Source: Muribaculaceae bacterium
GTDB lineage: Bacteria; Bacteroidota; Bacteroidia; Bacteroidales; Muribaculaceae
Direction: 5' to 3'
DNA length: 64,000 nucleotides
Assembly (NCBI GenBank): GCA_017620635.1
Contig: JAGAUV010000019.1
Span: 56,707 to 120,706, forward strand
Part shown: in pieces, positions 8,930-18,210 of the stretch
Numbering within the stretch: position 1 is the stretch's first letter
How the letters are laid out: each line of letters begins with the position of its first letter
Position numbers and translations under genes: made by a program
Notes under the pieces: generated by a model
What the model was told of the DNA's origin: nothing
The model's input: the letters and a program-made list of their open reading frames with translations, nothing else
Databases searched by the model: none

Positions 8930-9264
8930 GCGCGAGCGAGGCCGGGAGGGCTGAACGGAGCTGAGGGCCGGAGGCCCGGTATTGTCGTTATCCTCGGTCG
9001 GAGAGCATGGAGTGCGCGTAGGCCGTGGTGGGAGTGCGCCCCCCAATAAAACGGAGTCGCGGAGCGACGACTGTGTGGTTCGTCCCAGTGCCATACGGTT
9101 TTCCGGATGGTAAGATGCAACGGCTCCGCTGTTGGTTTCATGGGGTCGGGATGCTGACCTCACGAATGATCGTGAGGCTGAGTTCGGCGCTACACGAGTG
9201 TAGCACCGAGTGTAATGGCTCCGCCATTATGCTGAGGTTTCGGCCCTCCCGGCCTCGCTCGCGC
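8930..9264. repeat. 22-base perfect inverted repeat enclosing the palindrome island
   Basis: Arms at 8930-8951 and 9243-9264 are exact reverse complements over 22 bases, beginning GCGCGAGCGAGGCCGGGAGG. They enclose about 290 bases holding most of the short hairpins. The arms are GC-rich and could be element ends or the base of a large cruciform. Confidence 0.75.
9053..9079 (+). repeat. Dispersed repeat, copy 1
   Basis: The 27-base stretch starting GGAGTCGCGGAGCGAC and ending GACTGTGTGGT recurs at 59357-59383 with one mismatch. It contains the hairpin GTCGC-GGA-GCGAC. Confidence 0.8.
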
Positions 9265-9339
9265 GGTGCGCATGTGGATTCCCGGACGGTAAGATGTAAT
9301 GGCTCCGCCATTATGTCGGGAGGGGGCCACGAGGCCCAT

Positions 9340-10611
9340 TTAGCTGGTTCTGGAGATGAGGAGTTTGGTGGGGTTGAGGTATTTGGCGCTTGTACGGGCG
9401 ATATCGTCAGGGGTAAGGGATTGGAGGATGGCCTGCTGGCGCTCGAAATAGTCGGACGGCGTGCCGACGATGTTCTGTGAGCCGTAGTACTGCATCACTG
9501 ATATGGGATTGTCGAGCTGTTCGGCGAGCCCGGTCATGGCATATGTGCGGAAACGCTCGAGTTCTTCGCCGGCCGGAGGGTTGACGGCCATTTCCGTGAG
9601 TTCATGCTTTATCTCGTCGAGCACCATGTCGCTTGTCGAGCGGTCGGTAGTAGTACCGATATATACCTGTGCGCCGTCCTGACTGCCCATAAGGGCCGCG
9701 CTGATGCCGTAGGAAAGGCCCTTTTCTTCGCGTATATTGCTCATGAGGCGGCTGCCGAAATAGCCGCCGAGCGCCATGACGGCGAAGCGCAGGGGCACAT
9801 AGTCGGGGTGTTCGCGCCCGGGCGCGGCTATGGAGCATGCTATGGCACACTGCATGGCCGACGGCATGTCTGTGACCACCATGCTGCCGCCGGGCTCGGG
9901 CATGGCCGGGTGCAGCTCTATGTCGTAGCCCGATGACAGCACGGGTATATTGCCGAGAAAGTCCCTTGTCGCCCGGATGCTGTCGCGGTCGAGAAGTCCT
10001 GATAGATAGGCGTGCATGCGTGCCGGACACACGAGCCGACGGTGGAGGCTGCGCAGCGTGCCGGCGCTTACCTCGCGGATATCGGCCTCTGTCATCTCAT
10101 GGGCGAGAGGATTGTCTCTGCCCCACACGAGGGGCTGCAGTCTGATGTCGGCGACAGCCTGCGGATCTTCGAGCGACACATGTAACGCTGTCACAAGCCG
10201 TTGCCGGGCCACGTCGAGACGGTCGTCGGGGAAGGATGGCTCCGTTATCATGTCGGACAACACAGGCAGTATGTCGGGCAGTCTCGATGTGAGCAGCGAA
10301 ATCTTTACCGTGGTGTGATGGGCCTGCGACTGGCAGCTGAGGCGCGCGCCGCTATCGTCCAGCGCCTCCGATATCTCATCGGCCGAGCGCCCGGCCGTAC
10401 CTTCGCTCAGTTGCGAGGCGAGCACTTTTGCCGCCGCCTCGCCCATTTCCGACACGCCGCCCGTGAGATGCAGCGTGAGATTGCACACGGGCTGGTCTCC
10501 GCCGCTGAAACGGTGGAATGTCAGTCCGTTGTCGAGACGCTCTACAGTCTCGCCGGGCATTGTCATCGGCGCGAAGGGATATACCGCCGGGGGTGTGCGT
10601 CGGTCAGGCAT
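9340..10611 (-). CDS. M16-family (pitrilysin-like) protein without the zinc motif
   Basis: A 423-residue protein with two M16-type halves. In the first half, the slot that holds HxxEH in active members reads AAAKVLASQ (residues 59-67), so it cannot bind zinc in the usual way. The surrounding frame is intact: LTLHLTGGVSEMGEAA, then SEGTAGRSADEISEALDDSG. The second half keeps LGGYFGSRLMSNIREEKGLS, the Arg/Tyr region that binds substrate in the non-catalytic subunit. Such proteins normally partner an active M16 subunit, but none is next to it here. There is no signal peptide. The start touches the kdsB stop (1-base overlap). Confidence 0.85.
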   Translation of the reverse strand: MPDRRTPPAVYPFAPMTMPGETVERLDNGLTFHRFSGGDQPVCNLTLHLTGGVSEMGEAAAKVLASQLSEGTAGRSADEISEALDDSGARLSCQSQAHHTTVKISLLTSRLPDILPVLSDMITEPSFPDDRLDVARQRLVTALHVSLEDPQAVADIRLQPLVWGRDNPLAHEMTEADIREVSAGTLRSLHRRLVCPARMHAYLSGLLDRDSIRATRDFLGNIPVLSSGYDIELHPAMPEPGGSMVVTDMPSAMQCAIACSIAAPGREHPDYVPLRFAVMALGGYFGSRLMSNIREEKGLSYGISAALMGSQDGAQVYIGTTTDRSTSDMVLDEIKHELTEMAVNPPAGEELERFRTYAMTGLAEQLDNPISVMQYYGSQNIVGTPSDYFERQQAILQSLTPDDIARTSAKYLNPTKLLISRTS

Positions 10612-11366
10612 CAGTCGTGATTGAGTTGCTTGAGGTATTCTACAGCGGCTTCAAGGTCGGCCGGGGTGTCGATGCCTATTGTGGGCTCGTCGGTAATGGC
10701 CATGCGTATCCTGTAGCCGGCCGACAGCCAGCGCAGCTGCTCGAGCGACTCGGCAGTCTCGAGGGGCGCCTGAGGCAGCTCTGCGATGCGGTTGAGCACA
10801 TCGCGGCGGTAGGCATAGATGCCTACGTGGGTGTAGAAGGTCGTTTTCTCGAGCCAGTGTTTCCAGTCGGTGGAGCGGACGTACGGGATTATCGAACGCG
10901 AGAAATATAACGCGTTGCCACGGTCGCCCATGACCACTTTTACCAGGTTGGGGTCGAAGAGGGCGTCGAATCCGAGTGCCGGGTCGAAGGGCCTTGCCAG
11001 CGAGGCGATGTCGATATCGTCGTCGAAGCATCCCTTCAGGGCCTCGATCTGCGAGGGCGCGATAAAGGGTTCGTCGCCCTGTATGTTGATGATCACGTCG
11101 GCGTCGCTGCCGAGGATATGAGCGGCCTCGCACACGCGGTCGGTGCCGCTGCGGTGTCTGTCGGAGGTCATGACGGCGCGGCCGCCGAAAGCCTCGACGG
11201 CATCGGCTATGCGACGGTCGTCGGTGGCGACGGCAACATCGTCGAGCACGGTGCTCACGCGCTCATATACGCGCTGTATCATTGTCTTGCCGCCGAGGTC
11301 GGCAAGCGGTTTGCCCGGAAAACGGCTCGAGGCATATCGGGCCGGTATAATACCTATATATTTCAT
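10611..11366 (-). CDS. kdsB: 3-deoxy-manno-octulosonate cytidylyltransferase (CMP-KDO synthetase)
   Basis: A 251-residue cytoplasmic enzyme that activates KDO with CTP for lipid A inner-core assembly. Family signatures visible are IPARYASSRFPGKPLADLGG at the N-terminus and INIQGDEPFI in the middle. The length is typical. It works upstream of waaA, which is also in this window (20215-21501) but in another operon. Confidence 0.95.
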   Translation of the reverse strand: MKYIGIIPARYASSRFPGKPLADLGGKTMIQRVYERVSTVLDDVAVATDDRRIADAVEAFGGRAVMTSDRHRSGTDRVCEAAHILGSDADVIINIQGDEPFIAPSQIEALKGCFDDDIDIASLARPFDPALGFDALFDPNLVKVVMGDRGNALYFSRSIIPYVRSTDWKHWLEKTTFYTHVGIYAYRRDVLNRIAELPQAPLETAESLEQLRWLSAGYRIRMAITDEPTIGIDTPADLEAAVEYLKQLNHD

Positions 11367-11390
11367 ATGGCTTGTCTATATTAATGTCGG

Positions 11391-13379
11391 TCAGAGCCTT
11401 ACTTTGAGCGTACGGCCATTGGCTATGCTTTTCGATTGTATCTTCTTGCCTTCGCGCGAGATATCCACTCTGAGATTGCGGCCCGAGCGCGTCACGGCTA
11501 TGTCGACCGGCTTGCCGCTGCCGATATATACGTTGCGCAGGGTCATGTGGTTCCATTGGTCAGGCATCTGCGGCGTCAGATCGAAGGAGTGCAGGCCGGT
11601 GGGGCGTATGCCGAAGATACCTTCGGTAACGATGCGGCAATAGAGTGCGCTCTCGGCCGACAGATGGCGCTGGTTGCCTTCGGGCCATGCCTCGATGGGG
11701 TAGGGCACATGTTCGCCAAGCAGGCGCTTGCCTGAATAGTCCTCGAGGAACTCGTAGCCACGGCCATGCTCTCCGGCGGCGAATATGCCGCGGAGGGCAT
11801 AGAGGGTGGAGCGGTCCCAGTAGGTGCTTGTGCCGCTTTGGCTCAGCAGACCGTCGTTGAAGCGCAGCTCGGGCGACAGCAGAGCGTCGATCGTGCCGGG
11901 GGCTTTTTCATATATGCCGGCCACGAGAGGAATGCATATCCACGAACGCAGCAGGTCGTTGCCCTCGTAGTAGCGGTAGGTGTCGTAGCCCTGCACGGTG
12001 GCGCCGAAATAAGCGTTGATGTCGCGGTGCAGCTTGGCGGCACGTGCGGCGTAGTCTTTCGACAGCTCTTTTTTGCCGAGCTCACGTGCGAGATGCGAGG
12101 CCGAGATGAGCGCGTCGTAGTAGAGCGTCGAGGTGCATAGATTGGCCTTGCCGGCAGGGAAACGGAACTCGAGCTCGTCGCAGTCCGACTCTACCACGCC
12201 GGCGTCGTTGAGATGGCGCTTGCAATACTCGAGGCACCACTCTATCAGCGGCCATGTGTCGCGGGCCTGTTCGATATCGCCCTGCACCAATGCCGCGCGG
12301 CTGGCGCCGTAGGCTATCATGGCTGCGTCGCCTCGGTCGCCGGCGCCGTTCCAGTAGCTGCGGCCCTCGTTGATGATCGACGAGGGTATGGGCTTGTACT
12401 CGTCGTTCATATAGTCGGAGAAGAGCCTGAAAGAGTTCCATACCGATTCGATGGCTTTGTCGTAGCCGGTGTAGGGGAAGAAGGGATTGGCATACTCGGC
12501 CTGGTCGTTGGCCCATATGGCCGCATAATATGATTCTCCGCCGGGAGAGTGGAGCAGGCCGGCGGCTGTGCGGAAGATGCTCTCGCAGGCGCGGATCTTC
12601 GACATGGCAAACTCGGTGTCGATTACCGGGTCGGGAGTCTCGAGTATGAGATTGCCGCGCAGCATGTCGCACAGTCTCTCTCGGGCCGCCAGCTCATTTG
12701 CGGCTGTGAGGGTGGCCGCCTTTTCATCTCGTCCGAGACCTTCTATCATGAAGTTGTATTTTACACTGTCGCCGGGTCTGAGGTTGGTAAGTATGTCGCT
12801 GCTGTTTTCAGACCGGGCCGTGATCCTGTAGGCGCCCTTGGTGCCCTGGCCTTCGGGAGTGGAGTACTCGAAGGACTGCGACGGCAGTACCAATTCTATC
12901 GTTTCCGTGCCGTCGTTGCTGAAGGTGTAGAGCTCGAGCAGACGCGCCGTGGTGGTGGAGGGGAATATGTCTCGGCGCAGTTTCAGACCTTTGGGATAGG
13001 TGCTGTAGACGCTGAGTATGCCGTTGAAAGTTATGCTGTCGACCTTTTCAGCCCCGGGGTGGCGTCGGTCTGCGAGTATGGCCTGTACGAAGTCGAGGCC
13101 GAGACGGCGCATGAGGCTGGCGTGTGTGTTCTCGGGTACGGTGCGCAGCATGGGCCATACCATCGAACGTTCGAGGCTGAAGCTCTTGTCGGCGTTGACC
13201 CCGTAGCGGAGAACCGACGATATCTTCTCTCCGCTCATCTCGAGGTGGTCACGGTGTGGAAGGCTGTCTGTGACGGCCCATACAATAGTTGTTTCATCCG
13301 GGCTTATGTGCCAGCGCTGTGCCCGGGAAAAAACAGCCATCGCCGAGATGGCGATGGCTGCTATTAAAAGTCTTCTCAT
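11391..13379 (-). CDS. Secreted six-hairpin glycosidase-like protein
   Basis: About 662 residues. I start at the ATG giving MRRLLIAAIAISAMAVFSRA, a good signal peptide; the frame extends 13 residues further upstream but that would bury it. The middle (residues about 270-560) has the aromatic-rich helices of an (alpha/alpha)6 toroid, for example IWANDQAEYANPFFPYTGY, RSYWNGAGDRGDAAM and YRYYEGNDLLRSWI. The end resembles the beta-sandwich that follows such barrels (GIRPTGLHSFDLTPQMPDQW). It is likely a periplasmic or surface glycan hydrolase. I cannot name the GH family or substrate. Confidence 0.7.
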   Translation of the reverse strand: MRRLLIAAIAISAMAVFSRAQRWHISPDETTIVWAVTDSLPHRDHLEMSGEKISSVLRYGVNADKSFSLERSMVWPMLRTVPENTHASLMRRLGLDFVQAILADRRHPGAEKVDSITFNGILSVYSTYPKGLKLRRDIFPSTTTARLLELYTFSNDGTETIELVLPSQSFEYSTPEGQGTKGAYRITARSENSSDILTNLRPGDSVKYNFMIEGLGRDEKAATLTAANELAARERLCDMLRGNLILETPDPVIDTEFAMSKIRACESIFRTAAGLLHSPGGESYYAAIWANDQAEYANPFFPYTGYDKAIESVWNSFRLFSDYMNDEYKPIPSSIINEGRSYWNGAGDRGDAAMIAYGASRAALVQGDIEQARDTWPLIEWCLEYCKRHLNDAGVVESDCDELEFRFPAGKANLCTSTLYYDALISASHLARELGKKELSKDYAARAAKLHRDINAYFGATVQGYDTYRYYEGNDLLRSWICIPLVAGIYEKAPGTIDALLSPELRFNDGLLSQSGTSTYWDRSTLYALRGIFAAGEHGRGYEFLEDYSGKRLLGEHVPYPIEAWPEGNQRHLSAESALYCRIVTEGIFGIRPTGLHSFDLTPQMPDQWNHMTLRNVYIGSGKPVDIAVTRSGRNLRVDISREGKKIQSKSIANGRTLKVRL

Positions 13380-13393
13380 ATTGATGTCTTTAA

Positions 13394-13411
13394 CCTTTTC
13401 GCATGAAAAGG
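13394..13411. other. Hairpin between enolase and the glycosidase gene
   Basis: CCTTTTC-GCAT-GAAAAGG forms a 7-base stem in the 41 bases between the two minus-strand genes. There is no U-tract, so it may be a processing site or a weak attenuator rather than a terminator. Confidence 0.35.
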
Positions 13412-13420
13412 CAGGCATTA

Positions 13421-14740
<1,320 letters not shown>

Positions 14741-14798
14741 TTAATAGCTTGCTATTGTATGTATTTCTTTGTTCGCGGAATATGTGTCTTTTCAATCG

Positions 14799-14806
14799 CA
14801 AAATTA
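14799..14806 (-). promoter_or_regulatory. -7 promoter element for eno
   Basis: TAATTTTG on the minus strand lies 71 bases before the enolase ATG. No clear TTG is seen at 19-21 bases. Confidence 0.55.
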
Positions 14807-14966
14807 CGAAAAATTTCTGTAATTCGTATGTGATGACAATATTATTTTATAATTTTATGCCTGCGCCGAACTTTAGGCCCTTTCGAAATGTTATCAAATT
14901 ATAATAAAGACGAATTTTATGAAAAATATAAGCTTGTGTTTCGACTTGCTCGGCAAGGAGGTCTGT

Positions 14967-15401
14967 ATGGCCGGAGCGCGTGTCGCTTTGGCCTTGTCGC
15001 TTTTGGTGGCCTTGTTCCTGCTGCCGTCGTGCCACGACAGCGAGCTTTGGGACGAGCTGCCTGCCGAGATCACGGAGTTTATCAACCAGTACTATCCTAA
15101 CTGCGATCTGCAGTCGGTAAACAACGGCCCTAACGGCTGCCATGTGAGGATAAAGGACGGCCCCGGCATGTCCTTCGACAAGGACAATAAGTGGACGACG
15201 GTCGACGGCTACGGCATGCCATTGCTTCAGGTAATGCTCTTCGACCAGCTGCCGCCGGCTCTCTACGATTATCTGCAGGGCTCCGGCGAGCTCAACAGCG
15301 TTTTCAGCATCTCGCACGACAAAGTGAAGTACACTGTCGCTCTGCTGAATACCGACGTCTACTACGATATCGCCACGGGGGCGCTTACCGGTCCTGTCTG
15401 A
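14967..15401 (+). CDS. PepSY-like (BLIP-type) lipoprotein
   Basis: 144 residues from the start chosen here. MAGARVALALSLLVALFLLP then SC is a textbook lipoprotein signal, and AAGGAGG sits just upstream. The frame is open to an ATG at 14919, but that would add 16 unlikely residues (MKNISLCFDLLGKEVC). The mature part (ELWDELPAEITEFINQYYPN, then a middle repeat, then DQLPPALYDYLQ) has the alternating helix-strand pattern of PepSY-like or beta-lactamase-inhibitor-like proteins of Bacteroidetes. Function is unknown. Its end overlaps the convergent DUF4252 gene by 17 bases. Confidence 0.75.
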   Translation: MAGARVALALSLLVALFLLPSCHDSELWDELPAEITEFINQYYPNCDLQSVNNGPNGCHVRIKDGPGMSFDKDNKWTTVDGYGMPLLQVMLFDQLPPALYDYLQGSGELNSVFSISHDKVKYTVALLNTDVYYDIATGALTGPV

Positions 15402-15849
15402 TCATTCCCTGTATGTCCGACGGACTGATGCTGCCGGTAATGAGTATGGCGTTGAACTCGTCCGGTTCCTGATTGATTATCAGGTACTCGTTGATATTCC
15501 GTTTGTCGGCTTTCATGTATATCATGGTCTTTTCGTCGCCTTCGTTGACGCGGAGCAGTTCTTCGTAGCCTTTGAGCCTGAGGTTCTTGGTCGCGTCGTT
15601 CTTTAGTTTGTCGGCCATGGCCTTGTCCTCGGTGGTAAGTATGCGTATGCCGTCGAGTTTGTCGGCGAGACCCTTTATCTCTATGCCCTCGGTCTTGACG
15701 TCGGGCATCATTCTCAGGAGCGTTTTCGATACATACACCGATGTCACGCCCTCGGTGTCGGAATAGCGGTCGAAAAACTCTGTTACCTGTGCGCTTGCGC
15801 CGATTATGGCGATGGCAAGCAGGAGTGTGAGGATATATATTCTTTTCAT
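15385..15849 (-). CDS. DUF4252 domain protein (second copy in the sigma operon)
   Basis: 154 residues with a signal peptide (MKRIYILTLLLAIAIIGASA). The DUF4252 pattern follows: a helix, then VTSVYVSKTLLRMMPD, then GYEELLRVNEGDEKTMIYMK and YLIINQEPDEFNAILITGSI. The family is secreted and of unknown function. It is last in a four-gene operon with a sigma factor, a membrane protein and a related DUF4252 gene. Confidence 0.85.
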   Translation of the reverse strand: MKRIYILTLLLAIAIIGASAQVTEFFDRYSDTEGVTSVYVSKTLLRMMPDVKTEGIEIKGLADKLDGIRILTTEDKAMADKLKNDATKNLRLKGYEELLRVNEGDEKTMIYMKADKRNINEYLIINQEPDEFNAILITGSISPSDIQGMIRQDR

Positions 15850-15864
15850 GTCGGAAGTTCGTTT

Positions 15865-16359
15865 TTATTGTTGGAGGTATGTGTTGATCTGTATGTTTAT
15901 TTTTTCGCTTGTGCGGTCTACGGTCTCTATGCCGTCCATGCTCTTGTCGAGGGCCTTGGCAAAGATGGTAAGAGCCTTTTCGGTCTGGGCATAGGCCTCT
16001 TCGGGCGACAGCTGCTGCCCGGTGGTCTTCGGCTCTTGCATGTACCATGCCCCGACGGCCATAAGCACTGCCAGCGAGGCGGCTATGCTTATCGAGCGGA
16101 ACGTGAACCGTATCTTGCGCTTCTCGCGCGCATCCCATTTGTCTATCTCGCCGCTCAGCCGGTCGGCGAGGTCCTCGGGCACCCCGATGCTTTCGGTGTC
16201 GGATAAGCTGAGGAATATGTCTCTGTCGGCTTCGAGTCCGGAGTCGACATCGTCGCCGGCGAAATATGCCCTGAGCATGCTCTCTTCCGCTTCGGTTGTG
16301 GCGCCGCGGTAGTACCGTTCCAGCACTTGCCTGATGTCGGTTATATCATATCTGTTCAT
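15865..16359 (-). CDS. Single-pass membrane protein, probable anti-sigma factor
   Basis: 164 residues. A cytoplasmic helical N-terminus (RQVLERYYRGATTEAEESML, then about 65 charged residues) leads to one membrane segment (ISIAASLAVLMAVGAWYM). A short outer part predicted helical follows (EEAYAQTEKALTIFAKALDK). The layout matches anti-sigma factors of ECF systems, and the start overlaps the sigma gene by 14 bases. I see no FecR or zinc-binding domain. The role is inferred mainly from position. Confidence 0.7.
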   Translation of the reverse strand: MNRYDITDIRQVLERYYRGATTEAEESMLRAYFAGDDVDSGLEADRDIFLSLSDTESIGVPEDLADRLSGEIDKWDAREKRKIRFTFRSISIAASLAVLMAVGAWYMQEPKTTGQQLSPEEAYAQTEKALTIFAKALDKSMDGIETVDRTSEKINIQINTYLQQ

Positions 16360-16858
16360 GATTCAATAGCCGTAAATATTGTTCTCTTATGTTTTTGCGT
16401 GCCCTGCTCAGCAGAGTCCTTATATTGCCCTGCGACAGCCCCGTGTCGTCGCTGATTTCCTCGAACGTCATGTCTGATACGTCTCTCATCGTCATTACAA
16501 GGCGTTGTTGGTCGGGCAGCCGCCTTATCATATTCATTATCAGGCTGCTCGTGTCGCGGCCCTCTGTCTCCCGGGCTATGTCGGTGCCGTCGGCAAGCGC
16601 GTAGTCCTCGGGCGGTCGGTCCGATCTCTCGGGGCGGCTGCGGCGTATGTTGTCGAGCCATATGTTCCTGAGCGTGATCAGACTGAATGCCTCGGGATTC
16701 TCGATGCCCGACAGGTCATTGCGCCTGCTCCAGAGCCTCAGGAACGTCTCCTGCACCATGTCCTCGGCTTCCTCCTGCCTGCCGGTCAGGCGGTAGGCCA
16801 TACGGTAGAGCCGGCGGTGGCAGGGCAGAAACAGGGTCTTGAACTCATCGGCCGTCAT
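16346..16858 (-). CDS. ECF-type RNA polymerase sigma factor
   Basis: 170 residues with both ECF regions. Region 2 is RLYRMAYRLTGRQEEAEDMV then QETFLRLWSRRNDL. Region 4 is MIRRLPDQQRLVMTMRDVSD, then the helix-turn-helix MTFEEISDDTGLSQGNIRTL. It overlaps the upstream DUF4252 gene by 14 bases and the downstream anti-sigma-like gene by 14 bases, so translation of the three is coupled. It probably directs its own operon, but the promoter is not identified. Confidence 0.93.
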   Translation of the reverse strand: MTADEFKTLFLPCHRRLYRMAYRLTGRQEEAEDMVQETFLRLWSRRNDLSGIENPEAFSLITLRNIWLDNIRRSRPERSDRPPEDYALADGTDIARETEGRDTSSLIMNMIRRLPDQQRLVMTMRDVSDMTFEEISDDTGLSQGNIRTLLSRARKNIREQYLRLLNHEQI

Positions 16859-17348
16859 CGTTCCCGGAGGTATGGCTTTTTACGAGCTCGTCGATTTCGC
16901 TGAGATCGAACTTGCCCTGTATGTCTACGAGTGCGCAGTCTTTACCGCTCAAAGCAACTATGACGATGCGACGTATGGTCTCTTTTTCGATTTTTGCGTA
17001 GATGCGCACCTTGTCTTCCTTGTCGTTGACACGGATCATCTCTTCATAGCCGTCGCTTTTGAGATCGTCGATGCGTTTGATTACCTTTTGCTGTGTCGCT
17101 TCCTTGCATCCGTCGATATTGAGCACGTTGAGCGATTTGGTTTTCTTGGTAATCTTCTCCTCGGGGCTGTCGCCGGCAAACATCTTGCACATCCACATGA
17201 CGAATGGATTGATCGACACCTTGGTCGCGCCCGGTTCGGCCGACAGCTCCTTGAATATATCCTCGACCATGGGCTTGGCTGCCAGTGCGTTCTGTGAGGT
17301 GATGCCGGTTGCGAGGATCACGATAAATGCTATTATAAGTCTTCTCAT
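16845..17348 (-). CDS. DUF4252 domain protein (first gene of the sigma operon)
   Basis: 167 residues, signal peptide MRRLIIAFIVILATGITS..ALA. DUF4252 hallmarks match the paralogue at the other end of the operon: TKVSINPFVMWMCKMF, GYEEMIRVNDKEDKVRIYAK, then RRIVIVALSGKDCALVDIQG. Unusually, the probable signal or effector protein is translated before the sigma factor. Confidence 0.85.
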   Translation of the reverse strand: MRRLIIAFIVILATGITSQNALAAKPMVEDIFKELSAEPGATKVSINPFVMWMCKMFAGDSPEEKITKKTKSLNVLNIDGCKEATQQKVIKRIDDLKSDGYEEMIRVNDKEDKVRIYAKIEKETIRRIVIVALSGKDCALVDIQGKFDLSEIDELVKSHTSGNDDGR

Positions 17349-17445
17349 TTGTAGATTATTACAGAGGGTTAAAAGTGTTTTGAAAGCGCTTACAAATAAG
17401 AAGACGGGAGCGCGAGGAAAATGTTACACCCGATGCCGTAATTTT

Positions 17446-18210
17446 TTATTTGAGAAGCCACTGTCCTTTGCCGTCGGTGGCTTTGCCGTAGCATATCGCA
17501 CGACGGGGGCATGAGTGGTAGCATCGCAGACACAGGGCGCAGTCCTCGCCCCACTCGGGAGTGCCGTCGGCGCCGGGACTGATATTGCCCATCGGGCACA
17601 CGCGGCTGCAGAGGCCGCAGGCGGTGCAGCCGGCGTTGGTGTGGAAAGGCTTGGGCGACATGGCAAAGCGTTTGAACCAGGGATAGATGACCGACGATTT
17701 GATACGTGGGAAGGAGCCGCGGATAGGCATATCGGCTCCGCCTTCGAGTATGGCCTTGGCTATTAGCGCCATGCGTTCGGCGGAAGCTGCCACCTTCGCT
17801 TGTGCCAGCTCGGGGCTGTCTACATCGAAGCCTTTCATCAGTGTGTAGGTGTTTGGCATGGTCACGGCATAGGCTCCGGCTGTCGTGAGGCCTCGTTTGC
17901 TCAGTATTCTGCGCCACTGGCGGTCGGTATATCCCATATCGTCGCCGCAGGTGGTAAGCATGTAGTGAGTGGCCTGCCGGGCCTTGTCGCTGAGCCCTGC
18001 ATTGGCCATATAATCGGCGACGACAGGCGGCATGCCCCATGAATAGGTGGGGAAGGCCCATATCACACGGCCGCTATCGGTGTCGGCGACCGACGATGCC
18101 GGGTCTCTGAGCTCGTCGGCACTGAGCTCGTGCACGCTCTCGCCAAGCAACTCGGCCAGTCTGATCGCGCAATGCCGCGTATTTCCCGTGCCGCTGAAGT
18201 ATATTGTCAT
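17446..18210 (-). CDS. EFR1-type flavodoxin/ferredoxin fusion
   Basis: A 254-residue fusion. The N-terminal flavodoxin domain has the FMN phosphate loop YFSGTGNTRHCA. The C-terminus has two 4Fe-4S motifs: CTACGLCSRVCPMGN and CALCLRCYHSCPRRAIC. This family moves electrons in anaerobes, but the partners are not known. It is last in the gltX-waaA-argC-like-smr run and overlaps smr by 4 bases. Confidence 0.9.
   Translation of the reverse strand: MTIYFSGTGNTRHCAIRLAELLGESVHELSADELRDPASSVADTDSGRVIWAFPTYSWGMPPVVADYMANAGLSDKARQATHYMLTTCGDDMGYTDRQWRRILSKRGLTTAGAYAVTMPNTYTLMKGFDVDSPELAQAKVAASAERMALIAKAILEGGADMPIRGSFPRIKSSVIYPWFKRFAMSPKPFHTNAGCTACGLCSRVCPMGNISPGADGTPEWGEDCALCLRCYHSCPRRAICYGKATDGKGQWLLK

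Larger units (their letters stand above)
8786..9339. repeat. Gene-free island of short palindromes (REP-like)
   Basis: ORFs here are shadows with no protein-like composition. The island is packed with small hairpins, many closing on a GGA (or TCC) triloop: GGGCC-GGA-GGCCC (8965), GTCGC-GGA-GCGAC (9056), CAACGGC-TCC-GCTGTTG (9118), and TAATGGC-TCC-GCCATTA twice (9213 and 9297). Two others have different loops: CCTCACGA-ATGA-TCGTGAGG (9158) and GCTACAC-GA-GTGTAGC (9189). The stretch from 9101 to 9135 is an imperfect direct repeat of 9280 to 9314, with compensating changes in the stem. The flanking genes converge on it. Confidence 0.65.

Noticed and set aside
8804-9163. Short ORFs in the palindrome island
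   Set aside because: Composition (Arg/Ser/Pro-rich) follows from GC-rich repeats; no conserved domain and no promoter.
8786-9339. CRISPR array
   Set aside because: Repeats are few, unequal in spacing and palindromic with differing stems; no cas genes nearby.
14847-15317. Minus-strand ORF opposite the PepSY-like lipoprotein gene
   Set aside because: The plus strand has a clear lipoprotein signal and coherent protein; the minus frame does not.
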